A stretch of 40,741 nucleotides of DNA from positions 1 through 40,741 of the forward strand of contig WSLY01000022.1 in assembly GCA_013316825.1 (NCBI GenBank), in the 5' to 3' direction. The first letter of the stretch is position 1; every line of letters starts with the position of its first letter. This DNA comes from Lachnospiraceae bacterium. Its GTDB lineage: Bacteria > Bacillota > Clostridia > Lachnospirales > Lachnospiraceae. Positions 24,596-33,837 of the stretch are shown in pieces. A model generated the notes under the pieces. It saw only the letters and a program-made list of their open reading frames with translations, did not search any database and was not told the DNA's origin. Made by a program: the position numbers and the translations under genes.

Positions 24596-26053
24596 ATGGA
24601 ACAGGGTGGCTGCAGCGTTTTTTCCGCTCAGGCTGCGTTGGAGATGATATTCGAGTTTGATGAATCCGGCAGAATATTCTATGCAAATGCAGAAGCGGAA
24701 AAAAAACTGGAATATACAGGCGGGCTGTGCGGACGGAGTGTTGGCGAGGTTTTTCCGGGCGAATTTAAATCAGAAGAAAACACGTTTACGACACAATATG
24801 CTTTTGATGAAAAGCCAAGACAGCTTGTGGCATACCGGGGAAATTTCACTTGTTTTCCCGTGGAGGCAAAAATCCTAAAAAGCGGCTGTAAACCGGAAAG
24901 ATACGTATGCATGGCGTACGATATGCTGGAAAAGGAGTATCTGAAAAGAGAGGTTGCACAGGTCAGGCAGGAGGCAGAGCTTGCACTTAAGGTAAAGTCG
25001 GAGTTTGTCGCGAATGTAACGCATGAGCTGCGCACACCGGTGAATGGCGTGCTGGGGAATGTGAAAGAGCTGTTGTGTGAGGATGTTGACAGCCGTATCA
25101 TGAAATCTCTGCGGATGATAGAGCGATGCTGTGTTGATATGAATAAGATTATTGACAATATCCTTGATTTTTCCAAGTTAGAAGCAGGAAAGTTTACCTT
25201 AGAGCCGCGCCGTTTTCATGTCCGTGAAATGCTGGACCATGTAAAAACCACCCACTCCGCCAAAATTACGGAGAAGGGTCTGGAATTCTTTATGACGGTA
25301 TCGCCCAATGTGCCGGAGTATGTTATCGGCGACGAGCTTCGGATTAAGCAGATACTGAATAATCTTTTATCCAATGCGTTAAAGTTTACTGCTGTCGGAA
25401 AGGTCAAGCTCGAGGTATTGAAGACCGCACAGATGAGCGGCAGGACAGAATTGTTTTTTATTGTGATAGATTCCGGAATCGGCATTGATGATGCAGATAA
25501 GGACAAACTGTTTCAGAGCTTTTCTCAGGTGGATGCTTCCATTTCCAGAAGATATGGGGGTACAGGGTTAGGGCTTAACATCAGCAAACAGCTTGTGGAG
25601 CTGATGGGCGGCAACATTGGCGTGGAAAGTCAGAGAGGAAAAGGCAGCACGTTTTCTTTTTCCATATGGGTGGACTCCTGCGAGGAGGAAAAGAGTACCG
25701 GACAGCAGATGGATACCGTCCGTCCGGCCGGCTATATGGCAGGGGAGCAGGCAGCAGCCGGACAGGAAGAGCGTGCGGACGGGGATGCCGTGAAGCAGTA
25801 TGGCACGCAGGAAAATAAAGAGGCACTGAGGAAAGTGTTGTCAAAGCTGATTTTGTGTGTGGAAATGGAAAACTGGGAAAAAGCAGAAATGTTTATGGAT
25901 ACAATCAGACAGCTTGCAGAAGGCGCACCGCATGAGGTGGGGCGCGTGATTCTCAGACTGAAGATGGCGGTTCAGAAGGAAAACTATGAGAAGATAACAG
26001 CCGGATTCGAGGAATTAAAAAGCTTTCTGCAGGCGGAGGAGGTACACGCATGA
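24596..26053 (+). CDS. PAS-domain sensor histidine kinase, probably cytosolic
   Basis: Kinase of 485 residues without membrane segment. A PAS-like domain (10-115: MIFEFDESGRIFYANAEAE) precedes a short coiled coil, the HisKA domain with H143 in VTHELRTPVNG, and the HATPase domain with N, G1 and G2 boxes (LRIKQILNNLLSNALKF, DSGIGI, GGTGLGLNISKQLVE). After about residue 360 there is a polar linker and a helical segment (405-485). Hybrid kinases often carry a receiver followed by such a helical tail; here the receiver is absent. GGGAGG precedes the ATG at 24596. The stop overlaps the next start (ATGA). Phosphate probably goes to the coupled receiver-HD-GYP protein. Confidence 0.88.
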   Translation: MEQGGCSVFSAQAALEMIFEFDESGRIFYANAEAEKKLEYTGGLCGRSVGEVFPGEFKSEENTFTTQYAFDEKPRQLVAYRGNFTCFPVEAKILKSGCKPERYVCMAYDMLEKEYLKREVAQVRQEAELALKVKSEFVANVTHELRTPVNGVLGNVKELLCEDVDSRIMKSLRMIERCCVDMNKIIDNILDFSKLEAGKFTLEPRRFHVREMLDHVKTTHSAKITEKGLEFFMTVSPNVPEYVIGDELRIKQILNNLLSNALKFTAVGKVKLEVLKTAQMSGRTELFFIVIDSGIGIDDADKDKLFQSFSQVDASISRRYGGTGLGLNISKQLVELMGGNIGVESQRGKGSTFSFSIWVDSCEEEKSTGQQMDTVRPAGYMAGEQAAAGQEERADGDAVKQYGTQENKEALRKVLSKLILCVEMENWEKAEMFMDTIRQLAEGAPHEVGRVILRLKMAVQKENYEKITAGFEELKSFLQAEEVHA

Positions 26054-27111
26054 TATATAGCGGGGGGACGTCCGAAGGGGCAATGGTTCTCATTGTGGAC
26101 GATGTGGAGATAAACAGGGTGATTCTGGAAGAAATCATACATAATATCGGATGCCAGACAGCTTTGGCAGAAAATGGCGAGGAAGCGCTCAGGCTTGTAA
26201 AGAAGGTATCGCCTCAGTTGATTTTAAGCGATATTTCCATGCCGGGGATGAACGGCTATGAGCTGTGCAGCAGGCTGAAGGAAAACGAAGAGACGCGGGA
26301 GATTCCGGTTATCTTTATTTCGGCATTTGATGCTTCCGAGGATATTGTAGAGGGCTTTTCACACGGCGGCGAGGACTATATCACGAAGCCGTTTATTCCT
26401 GAGGAGGTACAGGCGCGGGTCAGCGTGCATCTGAAGCTGCATGAGATGACAAGCGAGCTGAAGGCGATGAACCGCCGCCTCCAGATTTCCGTAAATGAGC
26501 AGTTGAGACAGATGGAGCAGGAGAAAAAGAATATTCTCTATGCCCTTGCCGACATTGCGGCGAAGAATTCACTTTACGGAAAGGAGCATATCAGGCGTAT
26601 CAAAGAAAACTGCAGGATACTGGCGCAGGGAATGCAGCTTTCACCGCTGTTTGAGGAAAAAATTTCGGATACTTATATTGACACCGTGGAGCTGGCGGCG
26701 CCGCTCTGCGACATTGGAAATATCGGCGTGCCGAGAGAGTTACTACAGACAAAGACAGAATTGTCCGAAGAGGATGCTGCTCTTGTACAGAGTCATACCA
26801 GCGTGGGAGCAAAGCTTCTGGGTGATTTATATGGCAGCAGTGATTACAATGATTTTATCAACATATCTGTCGAAATGATTCGCTGTCATCATGAAAGATG
26901 GGATGGAGGCGGATATCCCGAAGGACTGCGAGAGGAAGAAATCCCCCTTGCGGCGCAGATTGCAGCTGTGGCAATGCGCTATTGTGAACTGACTGCCGAT
27001 GGCAGCATGGACAGAGAGAAGGCGCTTGCCGTTATGAGGGAAGAATCAGGTGTTAAATTTAATCCCGATATTTTAGAGATATGTTGTAAAATATCACGTC
27101 AATTATGCTGA
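26050..27111 (+). CDS. Receiver-HD-GYP protein with a damaged metal site
   Basis: Protein of 353 residues: receiver (10-130) with D61 in LSDISMP, a coiled linker and an HD-GYP fold (160-350). Key positions differ from the first copy. The HD motif reads LCDIGNIG, so H becomes C220 and the following lysine N224, and IADVYDAL becomes VAMRYCEL, losing both aspartates. H249, HH 280-281 and GYP 288-290 remain. Loss of several metal ligands suggests no hydrolysis; the protein may bind a cyclic dinucleotide or another protein instead. It is translationally coupled to the kinase gene by a four-base overlap. Confidence 0.88.
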   Translation: MIYSGGTSEGAMVLIVDDVEINRVILEEIIHNIGCQTALAENGEEALRLVKKVSPQLILSDISMPGMNGYELCSRLKENEETREIPVIFISAFDASEDIVEGFSHGGEDYITKPFIPEEVQARVSVHLKLHEMTSELKAMNRRLQISVNEQLRQMEQEKKNILYALADIAAKNSLYGKEHIRRIKENCRILAQGMQLSPLFEEKISDTYIDTVELAAPLCDIGNIGVPRELLQTKTELSEEDAALVQSHTSVGAKLLGDLYGSSDYNDFINISVEMIRCHHERWDGGGYPEGLREEEIPLAAQIAAVAMRYCELTADGSMDREKALAVMREESGVKFNPDILEICCKISRQLC

Positions 27112-27148
27112 TATAAATAAATTCATTATTTTGGCGGAGGGAAAAAAG

Positions 27149-27961
27149 GTGATAACGGATGAGGAATTTTCAAGAATCTCGGTTTTTATGAAACAGCGCT
27201 ACGGCATTGATTTAAGCCAGAAAAAGGTGATTGTGAACGGGCGTCTGGAAAATTACGTAAGGAATAACGGTTGGAAGAATTATCACGAGTATATGGATGC
27301 GGTTGAAAGTGATAAGACGGGAACGCAGGAAAAAATGCTGGTAAACTTTCTGACCACGAACCATACGTATTTCATGCGTGAATTTGAACATTTTGATTTT
27401 TTTAAAAGCGTGGTGCTTCCGTGGCTGCGCACAAAAGAAAGCGCCAAAAGGGATTTGCGTATCTGGTGCGGCGCTGCTTCCACCGGCGAGGAGCCATATA
27501 TGATAGCCATGGTTCTGGCAGACTTTTTTGGGTTAGAACGCGGACAGTGGGACACCAAGGTGCTTGCAACGGATATTTCCACCAAGGTGTTAAAGCAGGC
27601 AATGACGGGGGTTTACAGTGCGGAACAGCTTAAAAATCTGCCGGAAGCGTGGAAACGGCACTTTTTCAAGGCGGTTGCCGGCGGCAGCCAGTATCAGGTG
27701 ACGGAGGAGCTGAAAGAAGAGGTTTTGTTCCGCCAGTTCAACCTGATGGACCCTTTTCCCTTTAAAAAGCAAATGCATACTATATTTTTGCGCAATGTTA
27801 TGATATATTTTGATGAGAGAACAAAAAGTGAGCTGCTCCAGAAGGTATGCGATGCCTTGGTTCCCGGCGGGTATTTGTTTATCGGAACGACGGAGACGCT
27901 TGACAGAAGCAATACACCGTTAGAGATTATCAAGCCGTCAATATTCAGAAAAAAGGAGTGA
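27149..27961 (+). CDS. cheR: Chemoreceptor glutamate methyltransferase
   Basis: SAM-dependent enzyme of 270 residues that methylates receptor glutamates in adaptation. N-terminal helical domain (ITDEEFSRISVFMKQRYGID, NGRLENYVR), then the methyltransferase fold with FLTTNHTYFMRE, LRIWCGAASTGEEPYMIAM (SAM loop), VLATDIS and IFLRNVMIYFDE. The GTG at 27149 is preferred, with GGAGGG seven bases upstream; a TTG at 27131 is possible but has no site. Its substrate is probably the single receptor at the end of the same operon. Confidence 0.93.
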   Translation: MITDEEFSRISVFMKQRYGIDLSQKKVIVNGRLENYVRNNGWKNYHEYMDAVESDKTGTQEKMLVNFLTTNHTYFMREFEHFDFFKSVVLPWLRTKESAKRDLRIWCGAASTGEEPYMIAMVLADFFGLERGQWDTKVLATDISTKVLKQAMTGVYSAEQLKNLPEAWKRHFFKAVAGGSQYQVTEELKEEVLFRQFNLMDPFPFKKQMHTIFLRNVMIYFDERTKSELLQKVCDALVPGGYLFIGTTETLDRSNTPLEIIKPSIFRKKE

Positions 27962-27968
27962 GTAGTTT

Positions 27969-29000
27969 ATGCAGCCAATCAAAGTTTTGGTAGTAGAGGA
28001 TTCTATTGTGTTCAGAGAGCTGCTTGTGCAGAACCTGAACAGGGACCCCGCCATACAGGTCGTGGGGACGGCAAAGGACCCGTTTGAGGCACGTGACGCT
28101 ATTCTGGCTTATAAGCCGGATGTCATGACGCTGGATGTTGAACTGCCCAGAATGAATGGAATAGAGTTTTTGAGGAAGCTGATGCCGCAGTATCCGCTGC
28201 CCGTGGTGGTAATCAGCTCGTTAAGTGATAAAGTATTTGACGCGCTCAACGCGGGGGCCGTTGACTTTGTGGCAAAGCCCGCCGTGTCCAGCCGCGCGCA
28301 GTTGGAAGATTTTGTAAAAAATGAGCTTTTGGTAAAAATCAAGATAGCCTCCACTGCCAGAATCAGCAACATAAAGAAAATGGTTATGGCGCATGAGGAG
28401 CAAAAGCTTGCCGCCGGAAAAGAAAAGAATCTGATTGTAGCAATCGGTGCTTCTACAGGCGGTACGGAAGCGATTTTGGCAGTCGTAAAGGAGTTTGGTA
28501 CGGACATTCCCGGGATTGTGGTGGTGCAGCATATGCCCCCCGGTTTTACGGAAATGTATGCCAAGCGTCTGAATGACCAGTGCCGGATTCGCGTGAAGGA
28601 GGCGCAGACCGGAGACAGAGTGCTGCCTGGCAGTATGCTGATAGCTCCGGGCGGTGACATGCACATGCAGCTTGTCAAGGTCAACGGCGTTTATCAGGTG
28701 GAATGCAAGCGTGGTCCCAAGGTGAACGGGCATTGTCCTTCCGTCGAAGTGCTGTTTGAATCCGTTGCGAAGGTGGCGGGCGCCAATGCGGTGGGCATTA
28801 TTCTGACCGGTATGGGCGGTGACGGCGCAAAGGGGCTGTTGTCCATGCGAAAGGCAGGGGCAAGGACCATCGGTCAGGACGAGTCGACTTGTGTGGTTTA
28901 CGGTATGCCTAAGGTGGCATATGATTTGGGAGCAGTTGAGTATCAGGAAAAGTTGTCCGATATTCCTAACAGGACATATGCATTATTAAATAAAATGTAA
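27969..29000 (+). CDS. cheB: Chemotaxis methylesterase/deamidase
   Basis: Enzyme of 343 residues that removes receptor methyl groups. The receiver (1-120) has D56 in TLDVELPRMNG. The esterase domain has the triad S162 (GASTGGTEA), H188 (QHMPPGFT) and D285 (GMGGDGAKG). The length is normal. It follows cheR by seven bases. The intact cheR/cheB pair means the array adapts by methylation. Confidence 0.95.
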   Translation: MQPIKVLVVEDSIVFRELLVQNLNRDPAIQVVGTAKDPFEARDAILAYKPDVMTLDVELPRMNGIEFLRKLMPQYPLPVVVISSLSDKVFDALNAGAVDFVAKPAVSSRAQLEDFVKNELLVKIKIASTARISNIKKMVMAHEEQKLAAGKEKNLIVAIGASTGGTEAILAVVKEFGTDIPGIVVVQHMPPGFTEMYAKRLNDQCRIRVKEAQTGDRVLPGSMLIAPGGDMHMQLVKVNGVYQVECKRGPKVNGHCPSVEVLFESVAKVAGANAVGIILTGMGGDGAKGLLSMRKAGARTIGQDESTCVVYGMPKVAYDLGAVEYQEKLSDIPNRTYALLNKM

Positions 29001-29012
29001 AGGAGAGAAAGC

Positions 29013-29405
29013 ATGAAGATACTGTTGGCAGAAGACGATTTCGTAACAAGGAAGTTTATGGTGAACTTCCTGTCAAAGTACGGTGAGTGTGATGTGACCG
29101 TGGATGGCATGGAAGCGGTGGATGCGTTTATGATGGCTTTGGAGGACGGAGAACCTTACGATTTGGTATGTCTGGACATTATGATGCCGGTAATGGACGG
29201 CTATCAGTCCCTTGTGGGCATCCGGAATCTGGAGAAGGAAAGAAACGTACCTGCGGATAAGGCGGTAAAGGTGATTATGACTACCGCGCTGAATGATGAA
29301 AAGAATGTGAAAATGGCGTTTGAGCTGGGCTGTACCGTATACTCCGGAAAGCCTATCGACCAAGACAGATTTGAGCAGGCATTAAAAAAGCTTGAATTGA
29401 TTTAA
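29013..29405 (+). CDS. CheY-like single-domain response regulator
   Basis: Receiver of 130 residues without output domain. The acidic pair D8/D9 (LAEDDF), phospho-acceptor D55 (CLDIMMPVMDG), the MTTAL threonine and SGKP lysine are present. AAAGGAGAG precedes the ATG. In motile species CheY binds the flagellar switch; no flagellar gene is in the window. It could be a phosphate sink, a carrier between CheA and other outputs, or a true CheY with the motor encoded elsewhere, so no symbol is assigned. Confidence 0.85.
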   Translation: MKILLAEDDFVTRKFMVNFLSKYGECDVTVDGMEAVDAFMMALEDGEPYDLVCLDIMMPVMDGYQSLVGIRNLEKERNVPADKAVKVIMTTALNDEKNVKMAFELGCTVYSGKPIDQDRFEQALKKLELI

Positions 29406-29441
29406 AAAGAATACATCAGAATAGGCAGAAAGGAGTAGGAT

Positions 29442-31613
29442 ATGGCTGAGGAATTTAACACAGAAGGCATGTTGGATATGTATCTGTTTGAGAACGAGCA
29501 GTTGCTTGAACAGCTTCAGGACAGAGTTCTGGAGCAAAAAGATGCGGAATGCTTTGACGAAGACAGCATAAATGAAATATTCAGAACCATGCATACCATT
29601 AAAGGCTCATCCGGTATCATGATGTTCGACAATATAACGGCTGTCTCTCATAAGCTGGAAGATGTCTTCTTCTATTTGAGAGAATCCCACCCTGAAAACG
29701 TACCGCATTTGGATTTGGTGGAACACGTGCTGGAAGTAGCGGATTTTATCTCAAATGAAATGGATAAGATTCGCAGCGGCAGTCCGGTAGACGGCGACGC
29801 CAGCGAAATTATCGCAGGGCTTGACAAGTTTTTGAACAAGTTGAAAAAAGGCATAAAGCAGGAGGGCTCGGAGCCGCCGCCAGAAAATGTGCATGAGGAG
29901 CCGAAGCAGTTTTACATTGCTCCTGTAGCGACGAGTGCCAGTCGTTTTTATAAGATTTACATTACTTTCTTTCCGGAGACGGAAATGGCAAATGTACATG
30001 CTTATAAGACGGTGTATGCGCTGAAGGAAATCGCGGAAGATTTGCTTTATTCTCCTGATGATATTATTGCGGACGAGGGAAGCGCGGAGCAGATTTTAAA
30101 AGAAGGCTTCCGCATTTTACTGCAGGCGCAGTGCGGCGAAGATGAAATCCGAGAAATCATCGGCGTAGGCTATGATATTAAAAACGTAGATATTTTTGAA
30201 TGCAAGGCGGAAGAATTTCTGCAGGGCTTTGATTTTGGCGACGATACACAGACGGCGCAGATTGATTTGGAGTCCAGCGTGGAGGAAATTGAAAGCAAGG
30301 CGCAGGCAGAGCAGAAGCAGGAAGAGCAGGGAGAAAAGGAAGAAAAAGAACCTGCCAAGCCGAAGATTGCACCTGGTGATTTTGTTATCAAGTCCAAGGA
30401 GCCCGGCAAGCATAAAACACTGGCAAAGGATAAAAACAAGGCTGAAAAAGCTGCCTTTATCAGCGTGAATGTGAATAAGATGGATCAACTGATGGAGCTG
30501 ATTGGCGAGCTGGTTATCTCGGAATCGGTTGTTTTGCAGAGTCCTGATTTGAAGGTACCGGGGTTGAACCTCAACAATTTCAATAAGGCGGCATCGCAGC
30601 TTGCAAAGATTTCCACCGATTTGCAGAACGTGATTATGTCCATGCGAATGGTTTCCCTGACAAACACCTTCCAAAAAATGAACAGAATCGTGTTTGACGT
30701 GTCAAGAAAGCTGGGCAAGGACATTGAATTTGAGATGTTGGGCGAGCACACCGAGGTGGATAAGAACATTATCGAACATATTTCCGACCCGCTTATGCAT
30801 ATGGTACGAAACGCCGTGGATCATGGTATTGAGACCAATGAGGAACGTGCACAGAGCGGAAAGCCGGATAAGGGCAAAGTAATTCTCTCGGCGAGGACTG
30901 AGGCAGGTAAAGTGTGGATTAGCGTGGAGGACAACGGAAAGGGTCTTGACAGGGAAAAAATCCTTGCAAAGGCGCGTAAGCAGGGACTGCTTGACGACAG
31001 CAAATCCGATGCCGCTTATACGGACAAAGAAGTGTACCAGTTCATCACGCTTCCCGGTTTTTCCACCAACGAACAGGTTACGGAATACTCGGGACGAGGC
31101 GTGGGAATGGACGTCGTGGTACAGGGGATTCAGGCAATCGGCGGTACGCTGGATATTGAAAGTACGGCAGGCATGGGTACTGTTATGAGCCTGAAGATTC
31201 CGTTGACTCTGGCAATTATCAACGGCATTGTGCTGGAGACGGGCAATTCTTCCTTTGTCATGGAAACCGGCGCAATTAAAGAGTTTGTCAGCGTCAAAGA
31301 GAATATGATGATTCGGGAGCCGAATGGTGACGAGTATGTTATGATTCGCGGGGAATGTTTCCCTGTGCGCAGGCTTGGAAAATGGTATGGCATGAGCGCA
31401 TACAAAGAATCCGTCGAGGACGGCATGATGCTGATTCTCGAAGTGGAGGACAAGAAAGTCTGTCTGTTTGTCGATAAACTGGTCGGCGAACAGGAGATAG
31501 TGGTGAAGCCGATTCCTTCCTATATCAAGAAAGTAAAAGGGTTGTCCGGCTGTACGCAGCTTGGTGATGGCAGCATTGCACTGATTTTAGACCCAGCCGG
31601 ATTGTTGGAATAA
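29442..31613 (+). CDS. cheA: Chemotaxis histidine kinase
   Basis: Kinase of 723 residues. P1 (Hpt) domain with H51 in MHTIKGSSGIM; a P2-like middle domain (about 165-275) that would bind CheY/CheB; an acidic and basic linker rich in EEKEPAKPK; P3 dimerisation (KMDQLMELIGELVISES); P4 ATPase with VRNAVDHGIE, VEDNGKGLD and GRGVGMDVV; and the CheW-like P5 domain (about 590-723). All catalytic boxes are intact. AAGGAG lies before the ATG. The gene order cheA-cheW-receptor follows. It would phosphorylate CheB and the CheY-like protein, perhaps also the HD-GYP receivers. Confidence 0.95.
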   Translation: MAEEFNTEGMLDMYLFENEQLLEQLQDRVLEQKDAECFDEDSINEIFRTMHTIKGSSGIMMFDNITAVSHKLEDVFFYLRESHPENVPHLDLVEHVLEVADFISNEMDKIRSGSPVDGDASEIIAGLDKFLNKLKKGIKQEGSEPPPENVHEEPKQFYIAPVATSASRFYKIYITFFPETEMANVHAYKTVYALKEIAEDLLYSPDDIIADEGSAEQILKEGFRILLQAQCGEDEIREIIGVGYDIKNVDIFECKAEEFLQGFDFGDDTQTAQIDLESSVEEIESKAQAEQKQEEQGEKEEKEPAKPKIAPGDFVIKSKEPGKHKTLAKDKNKAEKAAFISVNVNKMDQLMELIGELVISESVVLQSPDLKVPGLNLNNFNKAASQLAKISTDLQNVIMSMRMVSLTNTFQKMNRIVFDVSRKLGKDIEFEMLGEHTEVDKNIIEHISDPLMHMVRNAVDHGIETNEERAQSGKPDKGKVILSARTEAGKVWISVEDNGKGLDREKILAKARKQGLLDDSKSDAAYTDKEVYQFITLPGFSTNEQVTEYSGRGVGMDVVVQGIQAIGGTLDIESTAGMGTVMSLKIPLTLAIINGIVLETGNSSFVMETGAIKEFVSVKENMMIREPNGDEYVMIRGECFPVRRLGKWYGMSAYKESVEDGMMLILEVEDKKVCLFVDKLVGEQEIVVKPIPSYIKKVKGLSGCTQLGDGSIALILDPAGLLE

Positions 31614-31639
31614 AATAAACAGAAAGGAATAGGACATTT

Positions 31640-32185
31640 ATGAGTGAAACCAGCGAATTGAAGGGACGGACGGAAGAAGGTCAGACGGCTGCCAATGAGC
31701 GCGATGCGCAAAAAGGCAAGTATATGACTTTTAAGTCCGGAAACGAGTACTACGGGTTGAAAATCCAGTATGTAAAAGAAATTATTCAGTTTCAGGCGAT
31801 TACGGCTATTCCTGAAACGGAGAATTATATCAAGGGACTTATCAATCTGCGTGGAAAGGTAATTCCGGTTATTGATGTCCGGCTGCGTTTTAAACAGGAG
31901 CCGATTGAGTATGATGACCGGACTTGCATTATGGTGGTCAATGTAAAGGCTACAACCGTTGGTCTGATTGTAGAAAAAATTGCAGAAGTGGTTGAAATCA
32001 AAGAAGAAAATATCCTGCCGCCGCCCTCCATCGGACGTATGGAAAAAGGACAGAACAAATACGTCTATGGCATCGGCAAGGTAGGGGATTCCGTAAAACT
32101 GCTTTTGGACCCGGATAAACTGCTGAACGATGAAGATTTGTCGGCAGCGGAACAATCGGATGATGTGCTTTTGGAAGAGGAATGA
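31640..32185 (+). CDS. cheW: Chemotaxis coupling protein
   Basis: Adaptor of 181 residues linking CheA and receptor. The CheW beta barrel runs from about residue 27 to 160 (KYMTFKSGNEYYGLKIQYVK, IPETENYIKGLINLRGKVIP, IDVRLRF). It has a polar N-terminal extension of about 25 residues and an acidic tail (DLSAAEQSDDVLLEEE), both longer than in the standard protein of about 155 residues. GAAAGGAATAGG precedes the ATG. Confidence 0.93.
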   Translation: MSETSELKGRTEEGQTAANERDAQKGKYMTFKSGNEYYGLKIQYVKEIIQFQAITAIPETENYIKGLINLRGKVIPVIDVRLRFKQEPIEYDDRTCIMVVNVKATTVGLIVEKIAEVVEIKEENILPPPSIGRMEKGQNKYVYGIGKVGDSVKLLLDPDKLLNDEDLSAAEQSDDVLLEEE

Positions 32186-32216
32186 TTTATTTCAAAATAA
32201 GAAGGAGAGGTAAAAA

Positions 32217-33683
32217 ATGATGAAAGACATGAAAATGAAAACAAAAATGATAATTGGTTTTGCAATTCCAAGTATATTTATTATCATAAACGTATTGCTT
32301 GGAATGAGCTCTATCCGCAATATCAGCAGGCAGGTGTCGGAAACGCAGGGACAGCAGCTTGAGAGCATTAAAGAAACCATGGCGGACATTGGTGCGGACG
32401 AAGAGAAAGCCGCCATTGTGGCAGATGCGATTAAGGAAGAGCAGGACGCCGGCATGGTGAAGATACAGCGGCTGGCAAACAACTCCAATTTATTCAGCAT
32501 TGCTCTTGTAGTGCTTTCCGTTTTGATTACCGTTGTTCTTTCCGTGAGCCTGATTAAGATAATCAACAAATCCATTATGCAGTTGTCGAGGGCGGCGAAG
32601 GAAATTGCTTCAGGGCGCGTAGATGTGCAGATGGTGAAGTACCATAACGACGAGTTTGGCGAACTGGTAGACGAGTATACAAAGGTAATCAACAACATAA
32701 AATATCAGGCTGGTATTGCAGAGGAGGTTTCCAACGGTAACCTGACCGTTCAGGTAAATGTAAAATCCAGCGAGGATGTATTAACCAGCGCATTGAAGAA
32801 GCTGGTAGACGACAATCTTAATGCATTAACTAACATCAGCGATGCAGGTTCACAGGTTACCATCAGTTCTTCTCAGGTAGCAAGCGCAAGTCAGGCATTG
32901 GCACAGGGCTCTACAGAGCAGGCAAGCGCAATCGAAGAGATTACGGCATCTATCGATGAAATAGCAGAAAAGACCAAGAGAAATGCAGAAGAAGCAAATG
33001 AGGCGGCAGGTCTTGTTGTGCAGGCAATTGCAGACGTAAAACATGGTAATGCGCAGATGCAGGATATGATGACTGCTATGCAGGATATCAATAAGGCTTC
33101 CGAGAGTATTTCCAAGATTATCAAGACGATTGACGACATTGCATTCCAGACCAATATCCTTGCGTTGAACGCTGCAGTCGAGGCTGCAAGAGCAGGCGAG
33201 GCTGGCAAGGGCTTTGCGGTTGTGGCAGAAGAAGTAAGAAGTCTGGCTGCAAAGAGTGCGGCTGCTGCGGCTGAGACCGGTGAGCTGATTGAGGATTCCA
33301 TCAACAAGGTAAACTATGGTTCCAAGATTGCAGACGATACCGCAAAGGCGATGGAAGCAATTACCAATGTGGTACAGCAGAGCGAGGTTATTATCAATGG
33401 CATTGCAGAGTCTTCCAACTATCAGGCTACGGCAGTGGCACAGATAGAGCAGGCGATTACACAGGTATCTCAGGTAGTACAGACCAACTCCGCTACCAGC
33501 GAAGAGTGTGCGGCTGCCAGCGAAGAGCTTTCCAATCAGGCGTCCAGAATGCGTGAAATGCTTTCTATCTACAATTTGGGCAATGGAAGCGCAGGGTCCT
33601 TTAGGTCTTCCTCCTCTTCTGTTGCTTCGGCAGATGTCAACGAGCAGGTTATTTCTTTGGGAGACAGCTTCGGAAAGTATTAA
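32217..33683 (+). CDS. Methyl-accepting chemoreceptor with a minimal outside loop
   Basis: Receptor of 488 residues. Membrane segments at about 11-30 and 92-113 enclose only some 60 residues, too short for a Cache or four-helix sensor. HAMP follows (about 112-165), then methylation helices and the conserved tip [41 protein letters not shown]. The C-terminus ends in a Ser-rich tail without a CheR-tethering motif. GAAGGAGAGG precedes the start; ATG at 32217 or 32220 are both possible. It is the last gene of the che operon and likely the sole receptor encoded there; the input is more likely membrane state or a partner protein than a soluble ligand. Confidence 0.92.
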   Translation: MMKDMKMKTKMIIGFAIPSIFIIINVLLGMSSIRNISRQVSETQGQQLESIKETMADIGADEEKAAIVADAIKEEQDAGMVKIQRLANNSNLFSIALVVLSVLITVVLSVSLIKIINKSIMQLSRAAKEIASGRVDVQMVKYHNDEFGELVDEYTKVINNIKYQAGIAEEVSNGNLTVQVNVKSSEDVLTSALKKLVDDNLNALTNISDAGSQVTISSSQVASASQALAQGSTEQASAIEEITASIDEIAEKTKRNAEEANEAAGLVVQAIADVKHGNAQMQDMMTAMQDINKASESISKIIKTIDDIAFQTNILALNAAVEAARAGEAGKGFAVVAEEVRSLAAKSAAAAAETGELIEDSINKVNYGSKIADDTAKAMEAITNVVQQSEVIINGIAESSNYQATAVAQIEQAITQVSQVVQTNSATSEECAAASEELSNQASRMREMLSIYNLGNGSAGSFRSSSSSVASADVNEQVISLGDSFGKY

Positions 33684-33705
33684 TAAGAATAATGTGGTTT
33701 ATCAT

Positions 33706-33745
33706 AAAAAACGGGATAGCGGTATATGCCGCTGTCCCGTTTTTT
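33706..33745 (+). terminator. Terminator of the signalling island
   Basis: A long stem, AAAAAACGGGA-T-AGCGG against CCGCT-G-TCCCGTTTTTT with one mismatch and a TATATG loop, ends in a T run. The A run on the opposite side makes it able to act for the convergent gene as well. Confidence 0.92.
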
Positions 33746-33837
33746 GATCTTTGACTGTCAGAACAGGAAATTTTTGACATTATCTGCAGAGCCGAATGAG
33801 CCAAGGACAGTGTTATTGCCGTTAAGCCGTCAAAAGT

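Noticed and set aside
30117..30674. Minus-strand frame of 185 codons opposite cheA
   Set aside because: Antisense of the charged linker and P3 region; no ribosome binding site.
22945..33683. Standard flagellar chemotaxis operon
   Set aside because: No flagellar, cheC, cheD or cheX gene is near and two HD-GYP proteins are built in. It is not excluded that the motor genes are elsewhere in the genome.
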